A stretch of 64,000 bases of DNA from HKCCE3408 sp038530555 (lineage in GTDB: Bacteria; Pseudomonadota; Alphaproteobacteria; Rhodobacterales; Rhodobacteraceae), in the NCBI GenBank assembly GCA_038530555.1, contig JBCBCN010000002.1, positions 186,001 to 250,000 on the forward strand. The letters are read 5' to 3'. The position numbers were made by a program, and so were the translations under genes. Position 1 is the first letter of the stretch. Every line of letters begins with the position of its first letter. This document shows positions 44,125-53,737 of this stretch, one piece after another. Under the pieces are notes generated by a model, which was given only the letters and a program-made list of their open reading frames with translations, ran no database searches and was not told where the DNA came from.

Positions 44125-45546
44125 CTAGGTCGGCAGGTCGGCAAGGCCGAATTTGCCGACCTGTCCGCCTGGTTGAGACGCCTGGCGCCGCAGAAGCGGC
44201 CCCAAAGCAATGAGCGTTGCAAAGAGCAACAGGATTTCGAGGTGATAGACGAACGTGTATCCGATCGCTGGCGTGTTCACGGCTGACCCGAAGGCGCCTG
44301 TCCCAACCAGCGCGCTGACCGCGTCGCGAAGACCGCCGCCCAGCGCGATCGACACACCCGCCGCGGTGGCTTGTGCGGCCCCCCATGCGCCCAGCGCCAG
44401 GCCACGGCCCGCCAGCCCCTCGACCGGCATGGTCATCGCCGCGGTCAGGGTCGCGATGGCGAAAAGCCCGCCGCCGAAGCCGATGCCGCAGGCACCAAGG
44501 AAGAACAGCAGGTCAGATTGCATCGGGCTCGAAAGAATGATGGCCGAAAACGCCGCCAATCCCGCCAGAAGGCCCCGGCTGGCCATGCGAACCGGCGCAA
44601 GTCCCTTGCGCAATAGGCGCGCAGCAAGGGCAAAGCCAAGCAAGGCGCCACCCGCCCAGGTCGCCGTCAAAAGCGTGGTCGCCGATACCGACAGGCCCAA
44701 GATCTCACCGCCATAAGGCTCGAGAAGGACGTCCTGCATATTGAACGCCATCGTCCCGAGGAAAACCACGACAAGCAATTGCCCTGCCGTCCCGCCAGCG
44801 GTGTAGTCCGTCCAGGCCTGCGCGAAGCTCGGGCGTGGCTCGGACCGTTGTTCGGCCGTCATCGGCTGAACAATCTCCTGCTTCCAGAGCGCGACCACGT
44901 TGAATAGCAACGTCGCAAGTGCAGCGCCTTGGACGACTTGGATCAGTTTCAGAGGCGTGAAGTCGCGCAACAGCCAGCCGATGATCAGCGCGGAAATCCC
45001 CATGCCGAGCAGGAACATCACGTAGAGCAGCGCCACGACGCGGGGCCGGGTCTCTTCAGTGGCGCGATCCGCCGCGAGCGCGAGACCGGCGGTTTGGGTC
45101 ATGTGCATACCGAGGCCGGTCATTACAAAGGCAAGCGCCGCTGCCACTTCGCCCAGGAAGGGAACTTGATGCGTGGGGCTACCGCCGAGGACCAAAAGCG
45201 CGACGGGCATTATGGCCAATCCACCCATTTGCCAAAGCGAGCCGAACCAGAGGTAGGGGATCCGCTTCCAGCCGATCGCGCTGCGATGGGTGTCGGAGCG
45301 GAAGCCCAGAAGTGCACGGAACGGTGCGATCAGAACAGGCAAGGCCACCATTAGCGCCACTAGAACAGCAGGCACCGAAAGCTCTACGATCATGACACGG
45401 TTGAGCGTGCCAAGCAGTAGGACGCCGGCCATCCCAACAGAAATCTGAAACAGCGACAGCCGAAGCAATTGCCCAAGGGGCAGTGCCTCACTGGCCGCGT
45501 CAGAGAACGGAAGATACTTGCTTGCGATTCGGGAGGCTGTCGTCAT
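44125..45546 (-). CDS. lhaA: LH1 assembly protein LhaA (PucC/BCD family of MFS)
   Basis: 473 aa with about twelve membrane segments. RVMIVELSVPAVLVALMVALPVLIAPFRALLGFRSDTHRS and GWKRIPYLWFGSL are hallmarks of PucC/LhaA proteins, which help deliver bacteriochlorophyll to antenna polypeptides. ATG at 45546 overlaps the bchM stop (ATGA). It is related to the 418-aa protein at 57818. Confidence 0.94.
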   Translation of the reverse strand: MTTASRIASKYLPFSDAASEALPLGQLLRLSLFQISVGMAGVLLLGTLNRVMIVELSVPAVLVALMVALPVLIAPFRALLGFRSDTHRSAIGWKRIPYLWFGSLWQMGGLAIMPVALLVLGGSPTHQVPFLGEVAAALAFVMTGLGMHMTQTAGLALAADRATEETRPRVVALLYVMFLLGMGISALIIGWLLRDFTPLKLIQVVQGAALATLLFNVVALWKQEIVQPMTAEQRSEPRPSFAQAWTDYTAGGTAGQLLVVVFLGTMAFNMQDVLLEPYGGEILGLSVSATTLLTATWAGGALLGFALAARLLRKGLAPVRMASRGLLAGLAAFSAIILSSPMQSDLLFFLGACGIGFGGGLFAIATLTAAMTMPVEGLAGRGLALGAWGAAQATAAGVSIALGGGLRDAVSALVGTGAFGSAVNTPAIGYTFVYHLEILLLFATLIALGPLLRRQASQPGGQVGKFGLADLPT

Positions 45547-46235
45547 GGGCGCGCCTCCAGACATGTCGAGATATAGAAGCCGCGGCTGACGCGCTCCACT
45601 GCCTTAACAGAGCCAAACTGGCTTAATAGGCTCTGATCTTGGGCCAAACTGCCGATAGCATGCGGCACCATTCGGGGCGACCGATCCGCTCGGGGGAAGA
45701 GCTTCCCGAGACCAAACATTATGGATAGCAGCGGCGTGCGCGGTGGCAGGGTGAAGACGATCGAGCCATCGACGCGCGGCGCGAGCGCGCTCAGCGCCGC
45801 GATCAGATCAGGGCGCGCATAGTAGATCATCGAATCCATGGCGATCACATGGTCAAAACGGCCATGCACCGGGTCGAGCATATCGCCCGCGGCAAAGGTG
45901 ATCTGGGGATGCAGGTCGCCCGGTACGCGGCGGCGGGCAATCTCGATCAGATGTGGTGAAATATCGGCAGCCACGACCTTTGCCCCGCGTAGGGCCAACA
46001 CCTCAGTCATCGCACCTGTACCGCAGCCCGCGTCGAGGATGCGCAACCCGGTGAGATCTTCGGGCAATCGGCTGAGCATCACGGCGCGCATCGCGTCGCG
46101 GCCTTCGCGCACGGTTTGGCGGATACCGGACACCGGGGCGTCGGAGGTCAGCCGCGCCCAAGCCGCCGTAGCGGTGCGGTCAAAATACGCTTCGACCCGG
46201 TCGCGGGTTGCGCCGTATGTCGCCGATTGCTGCAT
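45543..46235 (-). CDS. bchM: Mg-protoporphyrin IX O-methyltransferase
   Basis: 230 aa. SAM-dependent methyltransferase; motif I is LDAGCGTGAMTEVLALRGAKVVAADIS. YFDRTAWARLTSD-like start (EAYFDRTATAAWARL) and FTLPPRTPLL are typical of BchM. ATG at 46235 shares one base with the bchL stop (TGATG); TTG at 46238 is rejected. Confidence 0.97.
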   Translation of the reverse strand: MQQSATYGATRDRVEAYFDRTATAAWARLTSDAPVSGIRQTVREGRDAMRAVMLSRLPEDLTGLRILDAGCGTGAMTEVLALRGAKVVAADISPHLIEIARRRVPGDLHPQITFAAGDMLDPVHGRFDHVIAMDSMIYYARPDLIAALSALAPRVDGSIVFTLPPRTPLLSIMFGLGKLFPRADRSPRMVPHAIGSLAQDQSLLSQFGSVKAVERVSRGFYISTCLEARP

Positions 46236-47374
46236 CAATCGAAGCCTAACAATTCAAAGATATCCCGGTCAGGCAGCGGATCGGGCGCCAGGGGTTCGGT
46301 CCCGTTCCAAAGCGTTTGCGCCAATTCGACATAGCCTTTCCGGGCCAGGACGATGTCGTCCTCATCCGGCATCTCAAAGAGCGTTTTCTTCTTGAGCCGT
46401 GAGCGCCGGATCGCGTCGAAGTCGGGCATGTGCACCAGGCGTTTGAAGCCAACCGTGTCGCAGTAGCGGTCCACCTCGTCGGTGGCGTGGCTACGATTGG
46501 CCACACAGCCAGCCAAACGCACATTGTAGTTCTTGGATTTCGCCTGAACCGCCGCGATGATCCGGTTCATTGCATAGATGGAGTCGAAATCATTCGCGGT
46601 TACGATCACCGCGCGGTCGGCATGTTGGAGGGGCGCGGCAAAGCCACCGCAGACCACATCGCCCAAAACGTCAAAGATCACGACGTCGGTTTCTTCGAGC
46701 ATGTGGTGCTGTTTGAGCAGCTTGACCGTTTGGCCCACGACGTAGCCGCCGCAGCCCGTGCCCGCCGGCGGGCCACCGGCTTCAACACATTTCACGCCGT
46801 TGAAGCCTTCGGAGACGAAATCCTCGGGCCGGAGTTCCTCGGCGTGGAAGTCGACCTCTTTGAGGATGTCGATCACGGTCGGTTGTAGGTGGCCTGTCAG
46901 GGTGAAAGTCGAGTCATGCTTGGGATCGCAGCCGATCTGCAGCACGCGCTTGCCCAGAGTGGAGAAAGCGACCGAAAGGTTCGAAGAGGTGGTCGATTTG
47001 CCGATGCCGCCTTTGCCGTAGACCGAAAAGACCTTCGCCCCCTCGATCTTCATGCTGTCGTCTTGGTGAACCTGGACCGAGCCTTCGCCGTCTTGACCTT
47101 TCTTGAGGACAGGCGGGGCGCCGAGGCCGCGCTTTTTTAGGCCCTCCGCCTCACGCGTATTGGCGCGCATGGCCGGGGGTTGTTTGGCGAGATCTCCGTT
47201 ATCATCCAAAGCAGCTTTCAAGCTCGGCGCTTTGAGCGAGGGCGCCTTCAAGCTCGGTTTCGCCGTATCTGGTGCCTTTAGGCTTGGGGCTTTGAGGCTC
47301 GGGGCCTTCAAGGATGGTTTTTCATTTTCATCCGCATCTGGCCTGAGCAGAGAAGGATTTTTCGTATCTAACAT
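46235..47374 (-). CDS. bchL: Dark protochlorophyllide reductase iron protein, with repeat-bearing N-terminal extension
   Basis: 379 aa, about 80 longer than typical BchL (near 297 aa in R. sphaeroides). The P-loop YGKGGIGKST is at residues 119-128. Cluster-ligand cysteines sit in PPAGTGCGGYV and LGDVVCGGFAAP. Residues 109-379 are a standard NifH-like ATPase that delivers electrons to BchN-BchB. Residues 20-54 hold six PSLKA units in two blocks of three; residues 60-107 are polar and likely disordered. An AGAGGAAT Shine-Dalgarno sequence fits the ATG at 47374, so the extension is probably translated. Confidence 0.97.
   Translation of the reverse strand: MLDTKNPSLLRPDADENEKPSLKAPSLKAPSLKAPDTAKPSLKAPSLKAPSLKAALDDNGDLAKQPPAMRANTREAEGLKKRGLGAPPVLKKGQDGEGSVQVHQDDSMKIEGAKVFSVYGKGGIGKSTTSSNLSVAFSTLGKRVLQIGCDPKHDSTFTLTGHLQPTVIDILKEVDFHAEELRPEDFVSEGFNGVKCVEAGGPPAGTGCGGYVVGQTVKLLKQHHMLEETDVVIFDVLGDVVCGGFAAPLQHADRAVIVTANDFDSIYAMNRIIAAVQAKSKNYNVRLAGCVANRSHATDEVDRYCDTVGFKRLVHMPDFDAIRRSRLKKKTLFEMPDEDDIVLARKGYVELAQTLWNGTEPLAPDPLPDRDIFELLGFD
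47213..47317 (-). repeat. Six PSLKA repeats in the BchL N-terminus
   Basis: Residues 20-34 are three tandem PSLKA units and residues 40-54 three more, split by PDTAK. The DNA units use different synonymous codons (for example TTG or CTG/CTT for Leu, AAA or AAG for Lys), so the repeat is conserved as protein rather than as fresh DNA duplication. A related PSLLRP lies at residues 7-12. Confidence 0.9.
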
Positions 47375-47386
47375 GCGTATTCCTCT

Positions 47387-50300
47387 CTATTCCGCGGCAA
47401 CGGTGACGCCTTCGAGCCGGTCTTCCAGCTCATCGGCGCCCGCTTGCAGCGCGGCCAGTGTTTCGGGGTCCGGATGCCAATAAGCACGGTCGGCGGCTTC
47501 GATCAGGCGGTTCGCCATGCGCACCGAGGCCTGGGGGTTCAATTCGGCGAGACGGCGGCGCATCTCTTCATCGAGCACAAAGGTCTCGCTCAGGCGCTGA
47601 TAAATCCAAGGCTCAACCTGGCCGGTCGTCGCCGACCAGCCCAGCGTGTTGGTGACTTGCGCCTCGATCTGGCGCACGCCTTCGTGGCCGTGCTTGAGCA
47701 ATCCTTCGAACCATTTGGGATTGAGCGCGCGGGATCGGGTTTCCAGCGCGACCTGATCTTGCAGGCTGCGGACCTTGCCTTCGCCGCGCGTTTGATCGCC
47801 AATCAAAACCGGCGGCTCGGTGCCCTTGGCGCGTTTCACCGCGCGGGAGATGCCGCCCAGCGTGTCGAAGTAGTGGTCAACCGTTGTGACACCCAGCTCG
47901 ACACTTTCCAGGTTCTGATAGGCGACATCGACATCCGACAGGGCGGCTTGCAGCAGGCTAAGGTTTTTCTGCGCCTTGCCATCGCGGCCATAGGCAAAGC
48001 TCTTGCGGGCCTCATAGGCGTCGGCCAGGTCGTCTTCCTGGCTCCACGCGGCGCTGTCGATCATCACGTTGACATTTGCGCCATAGGCGCCTTCGGCATT
48101 CGAGAAGACGCGCAACGCCGCCGTCTCCAAATCGCAGCCCATCTTTTGCGCATAGGCCAGGGCGTGGGCGCGTACGAAATTCTGCTCCAGAGGCTCATCC
48201 GCACTGGCCGCGAGCCACGCCGCCTCAGCCAAGAGTTTGGTCTGAAGCGGCAGCAGGTCGCGGAAGATGCCAGACAAGGTCATCACGACGTCGATGCGCG
48301 GACGGCCAAGCTCTTCGAGCGGGATCAGATCAGCGCCCGAAAGGCGGCCATAGCTGTCGAAACGCGGTTTCGCGCCGAGCAGCGCGAGCGCCTGACCGAT
48401 CGGGCCGCCATCGGACTTGATGTTGTCCGAGCCCCAGAGAACGAGGGCAACGGTCCGGGGCGCGCCACCGGCAGCTTCGATCACTTTGGCTGCCTGCCGC
48501 GCGCCATCTTGCAGCGCATAGGCGGTGGGCATCCGGAAGGGGTCGAAGGCATGAATGTTGCGCCCGGCCGGTACAATCTCGGGGCTGCGGATCAGATCGC
48601 CGCCCGGCACCGGCGCGATAAACCGGCCGTCCAAGGCGCGCATGAGACCGTCAAGTTCATGGCTGCCTTTCAACCCATCGACGATGCGGCCCAGGGTTTC
48701 GGGATCGCTGGTCGGGAGATGATTGAGGTAGCCTTCGAGTTGGCCGCGATCGGGCACGCGGCCCACGACATGGAGGCCTTCTGTGATCAGCGCCTCTTCG
48801 GTCTCGAGCAGTTTGAGCCAAAGCGTGTCCGGGGCCTCATCGCCCAGATCCACCGCTTCGGCCTGCGCTGCGATTAGCGCCTCAAGCTCCGGGCGGTCCG
48901 GGGCATCTGGCGACAATCCGCGCCAGCGTGTGAGGCTCTCTTTTAGTTCCAAAAGCCCGTTATAGAGACCTGCCGCGCAAAGCGGCGGCGTCAGATGCGT
49001 GACCGTCACGGCGTTGGAGCGGCGCTTGGCCAGGGTCGCCTCAGACGGGTTGTTGGCGGCATAGAGATAGACATTGGGCAGATCGCCGATCAGGCGGTCC
49101 GGCCAGTCCTGGCCGCTCATGCCGGACTGCTTACCCGGCATGAATTCCAAGGCACCGTGCATGCCAAAATGCAGAACCGCATCGGCACCATAGGTTTTGG
49201 ACAGCCACAGATAAAATGCGGTGAAGGCATGGGTCGGCGCAAATCCCGTCTCGAACAACAGGCGCATCGGGTCGCCTTCATAGCCGAAGGTGGGCTGCAC
49301 CCCGACGAAGACCTGACCGAAATGTGCGCCCAACACGAACACGCCGGATCCATCAGCCTGAACTCGGCCCGGCGCCGGGCCCCAGGCGGCCTCAACCTCA
49401 TCGAGCCATGGGCAATTGCCGACGACCCAATCCGCCTCTATCCGGTCCGCGACATTGGCAGGCTGTCCGTACTTCTTGGCATTGCCGTCGAGCAACGCGG
49501 CGCGCAAGGCGTCCACATCCTCGGGCAGGTCAACTTGGTAGCCTTCGGACTTCAAACGGCTCAGCGTGTTCCAGAGGCTTTCAAAAACCGAAAGATGCGC
49601 GGCGGTTCCAACGGCGCCGGCATTTGGGGGGAAGCCAAACAAGACAATGGCGAGTTTTTTGTCGGCATTGGCCTGACGGCGGAGAAAGGCGCGCTTTTGG
49701 GTCCGCGCGACCAGGGCATCGACCCTTTCGTCACAGGGCGCCATGGTCCGGTCACCTGACATGTGCCGCCCGCCAAAGACTGTCGGCCCAGTGGCGCCGT
49801 CGATCTCGGGCAGTGCCACCAGCATGGTCGTTTCAACAGGCCCAAGGCCCTGACCCGAACCTTCCCATTGCTCGATCGTCTGAAACTCGATGGGGTGGGC
49901 TGCGATATAGGGCACGTCCAGGCGGCTGAGGATCTCAACCGCGGCATCGCTGTCGTTATAGGCCGGGCCGCCGATAAGGCTGAACCCGGTCAGAGAGACC
50001 AGGGCGTCAATCCCATCCTCAGACATATACATGTCAATCGCGGGGCGACCATCGAGGCCACCGGCAAAGGCCGGGCGCACGGCGAGACCCGCCGCCTGCA
50101 ACTTTCGGATCACCGCATCGTAATGCGCCGTGTCACTGGCCAGGATGTACGACCGCATCATCAAAAGCCCGACGGTCGCGACCGGGTTCTTGGGCTGCGG
50201 CAAAGCACCGAGGTCTGTCGTGATGTGATGGCCCGGCAAATCGGGATGGTAGAGGCCGACATCCGGGTAATCGATTGGCGGCGCCGCCTCGGCGCCGCGC

Positions 50301-50902
50301 AGCGTACTGTCAGCCGCATACCGGCCCACCAGAAAGCGCACCATCTGTTCGACGTTATCGTCCGAGCCGCCCAGCCAATAAAGCATCGTCATGAACCAGG
50401 CGCGAAGGTCCTGAGCTTTGCCCGGCACGAAACGCAGGATCTTGGGCAGACGGCGCAGCATCCGCATCTGCTTCTCGCCCGACGATGCAGAGGGCGATTT
50501 CGACCCGCGCAGCTTTTTCAGAAGCTTCATCGCGCCGGAGCTGGGCTTGGACATGTCCAGATCGCCCATGCGCGTCAGCGATACGATCTCGGGCGCGGAA
50601 ATCATGCCGACCATTGCGTCGCAATCCACGCGGCGGGCGCGCAGTGTCGGCAAGATCGCTTGCAGGTGTTCTTCCAGGAACAGCAGGTTGACGATAACGA
50701 TATCGCCATGCCGCACGGCCTCTTTGGCAAGCTCAAGCGTGTCAGGGCTTTCGGCCCATTCCGCTGCGGCATGGATCGAAATCGACAGACCCGGAAAGAC
50801 ATCCGCCAAACGCGCCGAGACACGTGCGGCGGGGCCTGCCGCGTGGGCATCAAGCGTCAGGATCACGACGCGGTAGCCGATATAATCGCCACTATCGCGC
50901 AT
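47387..50902 (-). CDS. bchH: Magnesium chelatase subunit H
   Basis: 1171 aa, normal for BchH. Porphyrin-binding catalytic subunit of Mg chelatase, CobN family. YRVVILTLDAHAAGPAARVSARL is the start; HFGMHGALEFMPGKQSGMSG, LYAANNPSEATLAKRRSNAVTV and LVLWGSDNIKSDGGPIGQAL are family signatures. The ATG at 50902 lies 11 bp inside bchB. bchL follows after 12 bp. Confidence 0.98.
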   Translation of the reverse strand: MRDSGDYIGYRVVILTLDAHAAGPAARVSARLADVFPGLSISIHAAAEWAESPDTLELAKEAVRHGDIVIVNLLFLEEHLQAILPTLRARRVDCDAMVGMISAPEIVSLTRMGDLDMSKPSSGAMKLLKKLRGSKSPSASSGEKQMRMLRRLPKILRFVPGKAQDLRAWFMTMLYWLGGSDDNVEQMVRFLVGRYAADSTLRGAEAAPPIDYPDVGLYHPDLPGHHITTDLGALPQPKNPVATVGLLMMRSYILASDTAHYDAVIRKLQAAGLAVRPAFAGGLDGRPAIDMYMSEDGIDALVSLTGFSLIGGPAYNDSDAAVEILSRLDVPYIAAHPIEFQTIEQWEGSGQGLGPVETTMLVALPEIDGATGPTVFGGRHMSGDRTMAPCDERVDALVARTQKRAFLRRQANADKKLAIVLFGFPPNAGAVGTAAHLSVFESLWNTLSRLKSEGYQVDLPEDVDALRAALLDGNAKKYGQPANVADRIEADWVVGNCPWLDEVEAAWGPAPGRVQADGSGVFVLGAHFGQVFVGVQPTFGYEGDPMRLLFETGFAPTHAFTAFYLWLSKTYGADAVLHFGMHGALEFMPGKQSGMSGQDWPDRLIGDLPNVYLYAANNPSEATLAKRRSNAVTVTHLTPPLCAAGLYNGLLELKESLTRWRGLSPDAPDRPELEALIAAQAEAVDLGDEAPDTLWLKLLETEEALITEGLHVVGRVPDRGQLEGYLNHLPTSDPETLGRIVDGLKGSHELDGLMRALDGRFIAPVPGGDLIRSPEIVPAGRNIHAFDPFRMPTAYALQDGARQAAKVIEAAGGAPRTVALVLWGSDNIKSDGGPIGQALALLGAKPRFDSYGRLSGADLIPLEELGRPRIDVVMTLSGIFRDLLPLQTKLLAEAAWLAASADEPLEQNFVRAHALAYAQKMGCDLETAALRVFSNAEGAYGANVNVMIDSAAWSQEDDLADAYEARKSFAYGRDGKAQKNLSLLQAALSDVDVAYQNLESVELGVTTVDHYFDTLGGISRAVKRAKGTEPPVLIGDQTRGEGKVRSLQDQVALETRSRALNPKWFEGLLKHGHEGVRQIEAQVTNTLGWSATTGQVEPWIYQRLSETFVLDEEMRRRLAELNPQASVRMANRLIEAADRAYWHPDPETLAALQAGADELEDRLEGVTVAAE

Positions 50903-52457
50903 AATGGGCCTTCGCCTCGTAAAGGGTGTCTAGGGTGATCTCCTCGAGGCCTTGCTCGGTCGCAAAGGTCTCGGTATTGCGCTTGGCCTTGCCGCGCACG
51001 AAGAACGGGATCTTTTTCAGTTCGCGCTCAGCCTCGCTTGTCCAAGCGAACGTGATCAGCTCATCTTCGGCCTCAACTTGTTCGGGGGGCGCTGCCGGTT
51101 CCAAGGGCTCTTGCGCAGACTCGGAAATTTCGCCTTCCGCGCGCGCATGTTCTGAGCGGTGATGGCTCGGACCGGCGCCGTCATGGAACTCGAAATCCTC
51201 ACGGAACATTGTCAGCAGATGCTCTTCCAGGCCCATCACAAGGGGGTGGATCCAGGTGTCGAAGATGACATTCGCCCCCTCCCAACCCGCTTGGGGGGAG
51301 TAGCGCGCGGGGAAGTCCTGAACGTGGACAGGCGCCGAGATCACCGCGCAAGGAATGCCCAAACGCTTGCCGATATGACGCTCCATCTGGGTGCCCAGGA
51401 TCATCTCTGGGGCGGCCTCTTGGATGGCTTGCTCCACCGCCAGGTAGTCGTCAGTGATCAGCGCCTCGAGACCGTATTCCTGAGCGGCTTGGCGCATCGG
51501 GCGGGCATATTCGCGGTTGTAGCAACCCATGCCGACCACTTCGAAACCCATCTCATCCCGGGCGATCCGCGCCGCGGCGATGGCATGGGTCGCATCGCCG
51601 AAGATGAAGACGCGCTTGCCGGTGAGGTAGTTGCTGTCGACCGAGCGCGACCACCAAGGCATGCGCAGCCGCGAAGTGTCCATTTTCGGCTCTATATCGC
51701 AGATTTGAGCCACTTCTTGGATGAAATCTTGTGTGGCTCCGACGCCGATCGGCACGATCTTTGTATAGGGTTGATCGCAAATCTTTTGCAGGTGGCGCGC
51801 CGCGGTTTCGGCGTGCTCGGGGTAGAGCAACACGTTGAAATGCGCTTGGCCCAGATAGATCAAATCGGTGGGTTTGGCGCCCATTGGAGCGACGACATTC
51901 ACCGCAATTCCCATATCCTCCATCAGCCGCGTCACCTCGACCACGTCGTCGCGATGGCGAAAGCCAAGGCCTGTCGGCCCAAGGATGTTGCAGCTTATCT
52001 GTTCGGTGCGCTCGAGTGGGCGGGCGATGTAATTTACCAGTTGGAAGAAGGTCTCGTCGGTGCCGAAGTTTTCCTTGCGCTGATAGCTGGGCAGTTCCAG
52101 CGGGATCACCGGGATTGGCAGCTCCAGCGCTTCGGCAAGGCCGCCGGGGTCATCCTGAATGAGCTCAGCCGTGCAGGACGCGCCGACGATCATGGCCTCA
52201 GGCTCAAACCGCGTATAGGCGTCACGGGCCGCATCCTTGAACAGACCCGCCGTATCCGCGCCCAGGTCACGATCCTGGAAGGTTGTGTAGGTCACCGGTG
52301 GCCGCGCGCCGCGGCGCTCGATCATCGTGAAGAGCAGATCGGCATAGGTGTCGCCCTGGGGCGCGTGTAGGACGTAGTGCAACCCCTCCATCCCGGTCGC
52401 GACACGCATCGCGCCCACATGGGGCGGGCCCTCATATGTCCAGACCGTCAACTTCAT
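50892..52457 (-). CDS. bchB: Dark protochlorophyllide reductase subunit B
   Basis: 521 aa. Catalytic half of the nitrogenase-like BchN-BchB; MKLTVWTYEGPPHVGAMRVA is the usual start and D36 (APQGDTYADLLF) is the unusual Asp ligand of the NB cluster. GADTAGLFKDAARD and FGDATHAIAAARIARDE follow. An acidic, Pro/Glu-rich insert (about residues 420-460) precedes the C-terminal domain (FAWTSEAERELKKIPFFVRGKAKRN). ATG at 52457 overlaps the bchN stop. Confidence 0.98.
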   Translation of the reverse strand: MKLTVWTYEGPPHVGAMRVATGMEGLHYVLHAPQGDTYADLLFTMIERRGARPPVTYTTFQDRDLGADTAGLFKDAARDAYTRFEPEAMIVGASCTAELIQDDPGGLAEALELPIPVIPLELPSYQRKENFGTDETFFQLVNYIARPLERTEQISCNILGPTGLGFRHRDDVVEVTRLMEDMGIAVNVVAPMGAKPTDLIYLGQAHFNVLLYPEHAETAARHLQKICDQPYTKIVPIGVGATQDFIQEVAQICDIEPKMDTSRLRMPWWSRSVDSNYLTGKRVFIFGDATHAIAAARIARDEMGFEVVGMGCYNREYARPMRQAAQEYGLEALITDDYLAVEQAIQEAAPEMILGTQMERHIGKRLGIPCAVISAPVHVQDFPARYSPQAGWEGANVIFDTWIHPLVMGLEEHLLTMFREDFEFHDGAGPSHHRSEHARAEGEISESAQEPLEPAAPPEQVEAEDELITFAWTSEAERELKKIPFFVRGKAKRNTETFATEQGLEEITLDTLYEAKAHYAR

Positions 52458-53737
52458 GCCTGCGCCTCGAACCGAAGTAGGCCGCGACGACGGAGCGGAC
52501 GGGCAAACAGCGCGGCAAGATCGCCGGCCTGTTCGTAGAAATGCACCGGTGTGAAGACGAGCTCGATGGCCCATTTGGTACTTAAGCCCTCGGCCTCAAG
52601 CGGATTGGCAAGGCCAAGACCGCAAACGCTGAGATCGGGGCGCGCGGCACGGGCGCGGTCAAGCTGCCGGTCAACATCCTGGCCCTCGGACAAAACCGGA
52701 CCGGCTGGGATCATCGAAAGATCGGCCGCGGCAAGGCTGGAGTGGATGAAGGGCGCGCCGATCTCGATCGCCTCCATTCCGCATTCTCGGATCAAAAAAC
52801 GCGCCAGCGGAATCTCGAGCTGACTGTCGGGGAAAAAGAATACGCTCTTGCCTTTGAGCGTGTCAGCGGCGGCGGCCACGGCTTTGCGCGCACGGGCCCG
52901 GGGCGCGGCAGTCACGCGATCAAACGTCTCTTCATCGACGCCGAACTCTTCCGCGATGGCGGCGAGCCATGCCGTCGTCCCCTCCTCGCCGAAGGGGAAA
53001 GGCGCCTCGATCCGCGTCGCGCCCGCCCTCTCAAGAGCGGCGGATGTTTCACCAAGGAAGGGCTGCAACAGCGCGTACTTTGTGTTCGGGCCGACCGCTG
53101 GCATCGCATCAGCGCGCCGTGCCGGAAGCACCCGCACCGGTCCTACGCCCATCCGCTCAAGTAGGCTGAGCGCTTGGTCCTCGACAACATCGGGTAAGGC
53201 GCCGACCAACAAAAGCTCCCGCGCATCGGTTTCCGGCAGGACCGGCACCATCGCAGCAAGGCAGGTGTCTTCACCTTGGGTGAAGGTCGTTTCGATCCCG
53301 CTGCCGGAGTAGTTTAGAACACGCACGTGAGGGGCGTGCTGCACATTCAAGCGCTCGGCGGCTTTCGAGAGGTCGAGCTTGATCACCTCGGACGGGCATG
53401 AGCCCACAAGGAACAGTTGTCGAATATCCGGACGGCGCGCCAGCAGGCGGCCGACCTCTCGGTCCAACTCATCATTGGCGTCGGCCAAACCGGCCAAATC
53501 GCCCTCCTCCAGCACCGCAGTACCAAAGCGGGGCTCGGCAAAGATCATCACGCCCGCTGCGGATTGCAGAAGATGCGCGCAGGTGCGTGAGCCCACCACG
53601 AGAAAGAAGGCGTCCTGCATCTTGCGGTGCAGCCAGATGATGCCGGTGAGGCCACAGAAGACCTCACGCTGCCCCCGCTCCCGCAGGATTGGGGCGTCGC
53701 GGCAGCCGGCGCCTTGGATCGGGGTGTGGTCATTCAT
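52454..53737 (-). CDS. bchN: Dark protochlorophyllide reductase subunit N
   Basis: 427 aa. The three cysteine ligands of the NB cluster are C28 (REVFCGLTG), C53 (GSRTCAHLL) and C114 (VGSCPSEVI). ATG at 53737 overlaps the bchF stop (ATGA); the open frame extends further upstream through bchF but is not used. With BchB and BchL it allows light-independent chlorophyllide formation. Confidence 0.98.
   Translation of the reverse strand: MNDHTPIQGAGCRDAPILRERGQREVFCGLTGIIWLHRKMQDAFFLVVGSRTCAHLLQSAAGVMIFAEPRFGTAVLEEGDLAGLADANDELDREVGRLLARRPDIRQLFLVGSCPSEVIKLDLSKAAERLNVQHAPHVRVLNYSGSGIETTFTQGEDTCLAAMVPVLPETDARELLLVGALPDVVEDQALSLLERMGVGPVRVLPARRADAMPAVGPNTKYALLQPFLGETSAALERAGATRIEAPFPFGEEGTTAWLAAIAEEFGVDEETFDRVTAAPRARARKAVAAAADTLKGKSVFFFPDSQLEIPLARFLIRECGMEAIEIGAPFIHSSLAAADLSMIPAGPVLSEGQDVDRQLDRARAARPDLSVCGLGLANPLEAEGLSTKWAIELVFTPVHFYEQAGDLAALFARPLRRRGLLRFEAQA

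Noticed and set aside
47444..50938. Long plus-strand frames (477 and 391 codons) across bchH
   Set aside because: Shadows of bchH, whose family signatures are intact over its full length.
51159..52370. 403-codon plus-strand frame opposite bchB
   Set aside because: Shadow of bchB; the His/Arg-rich antisense composition is typical of such frames.
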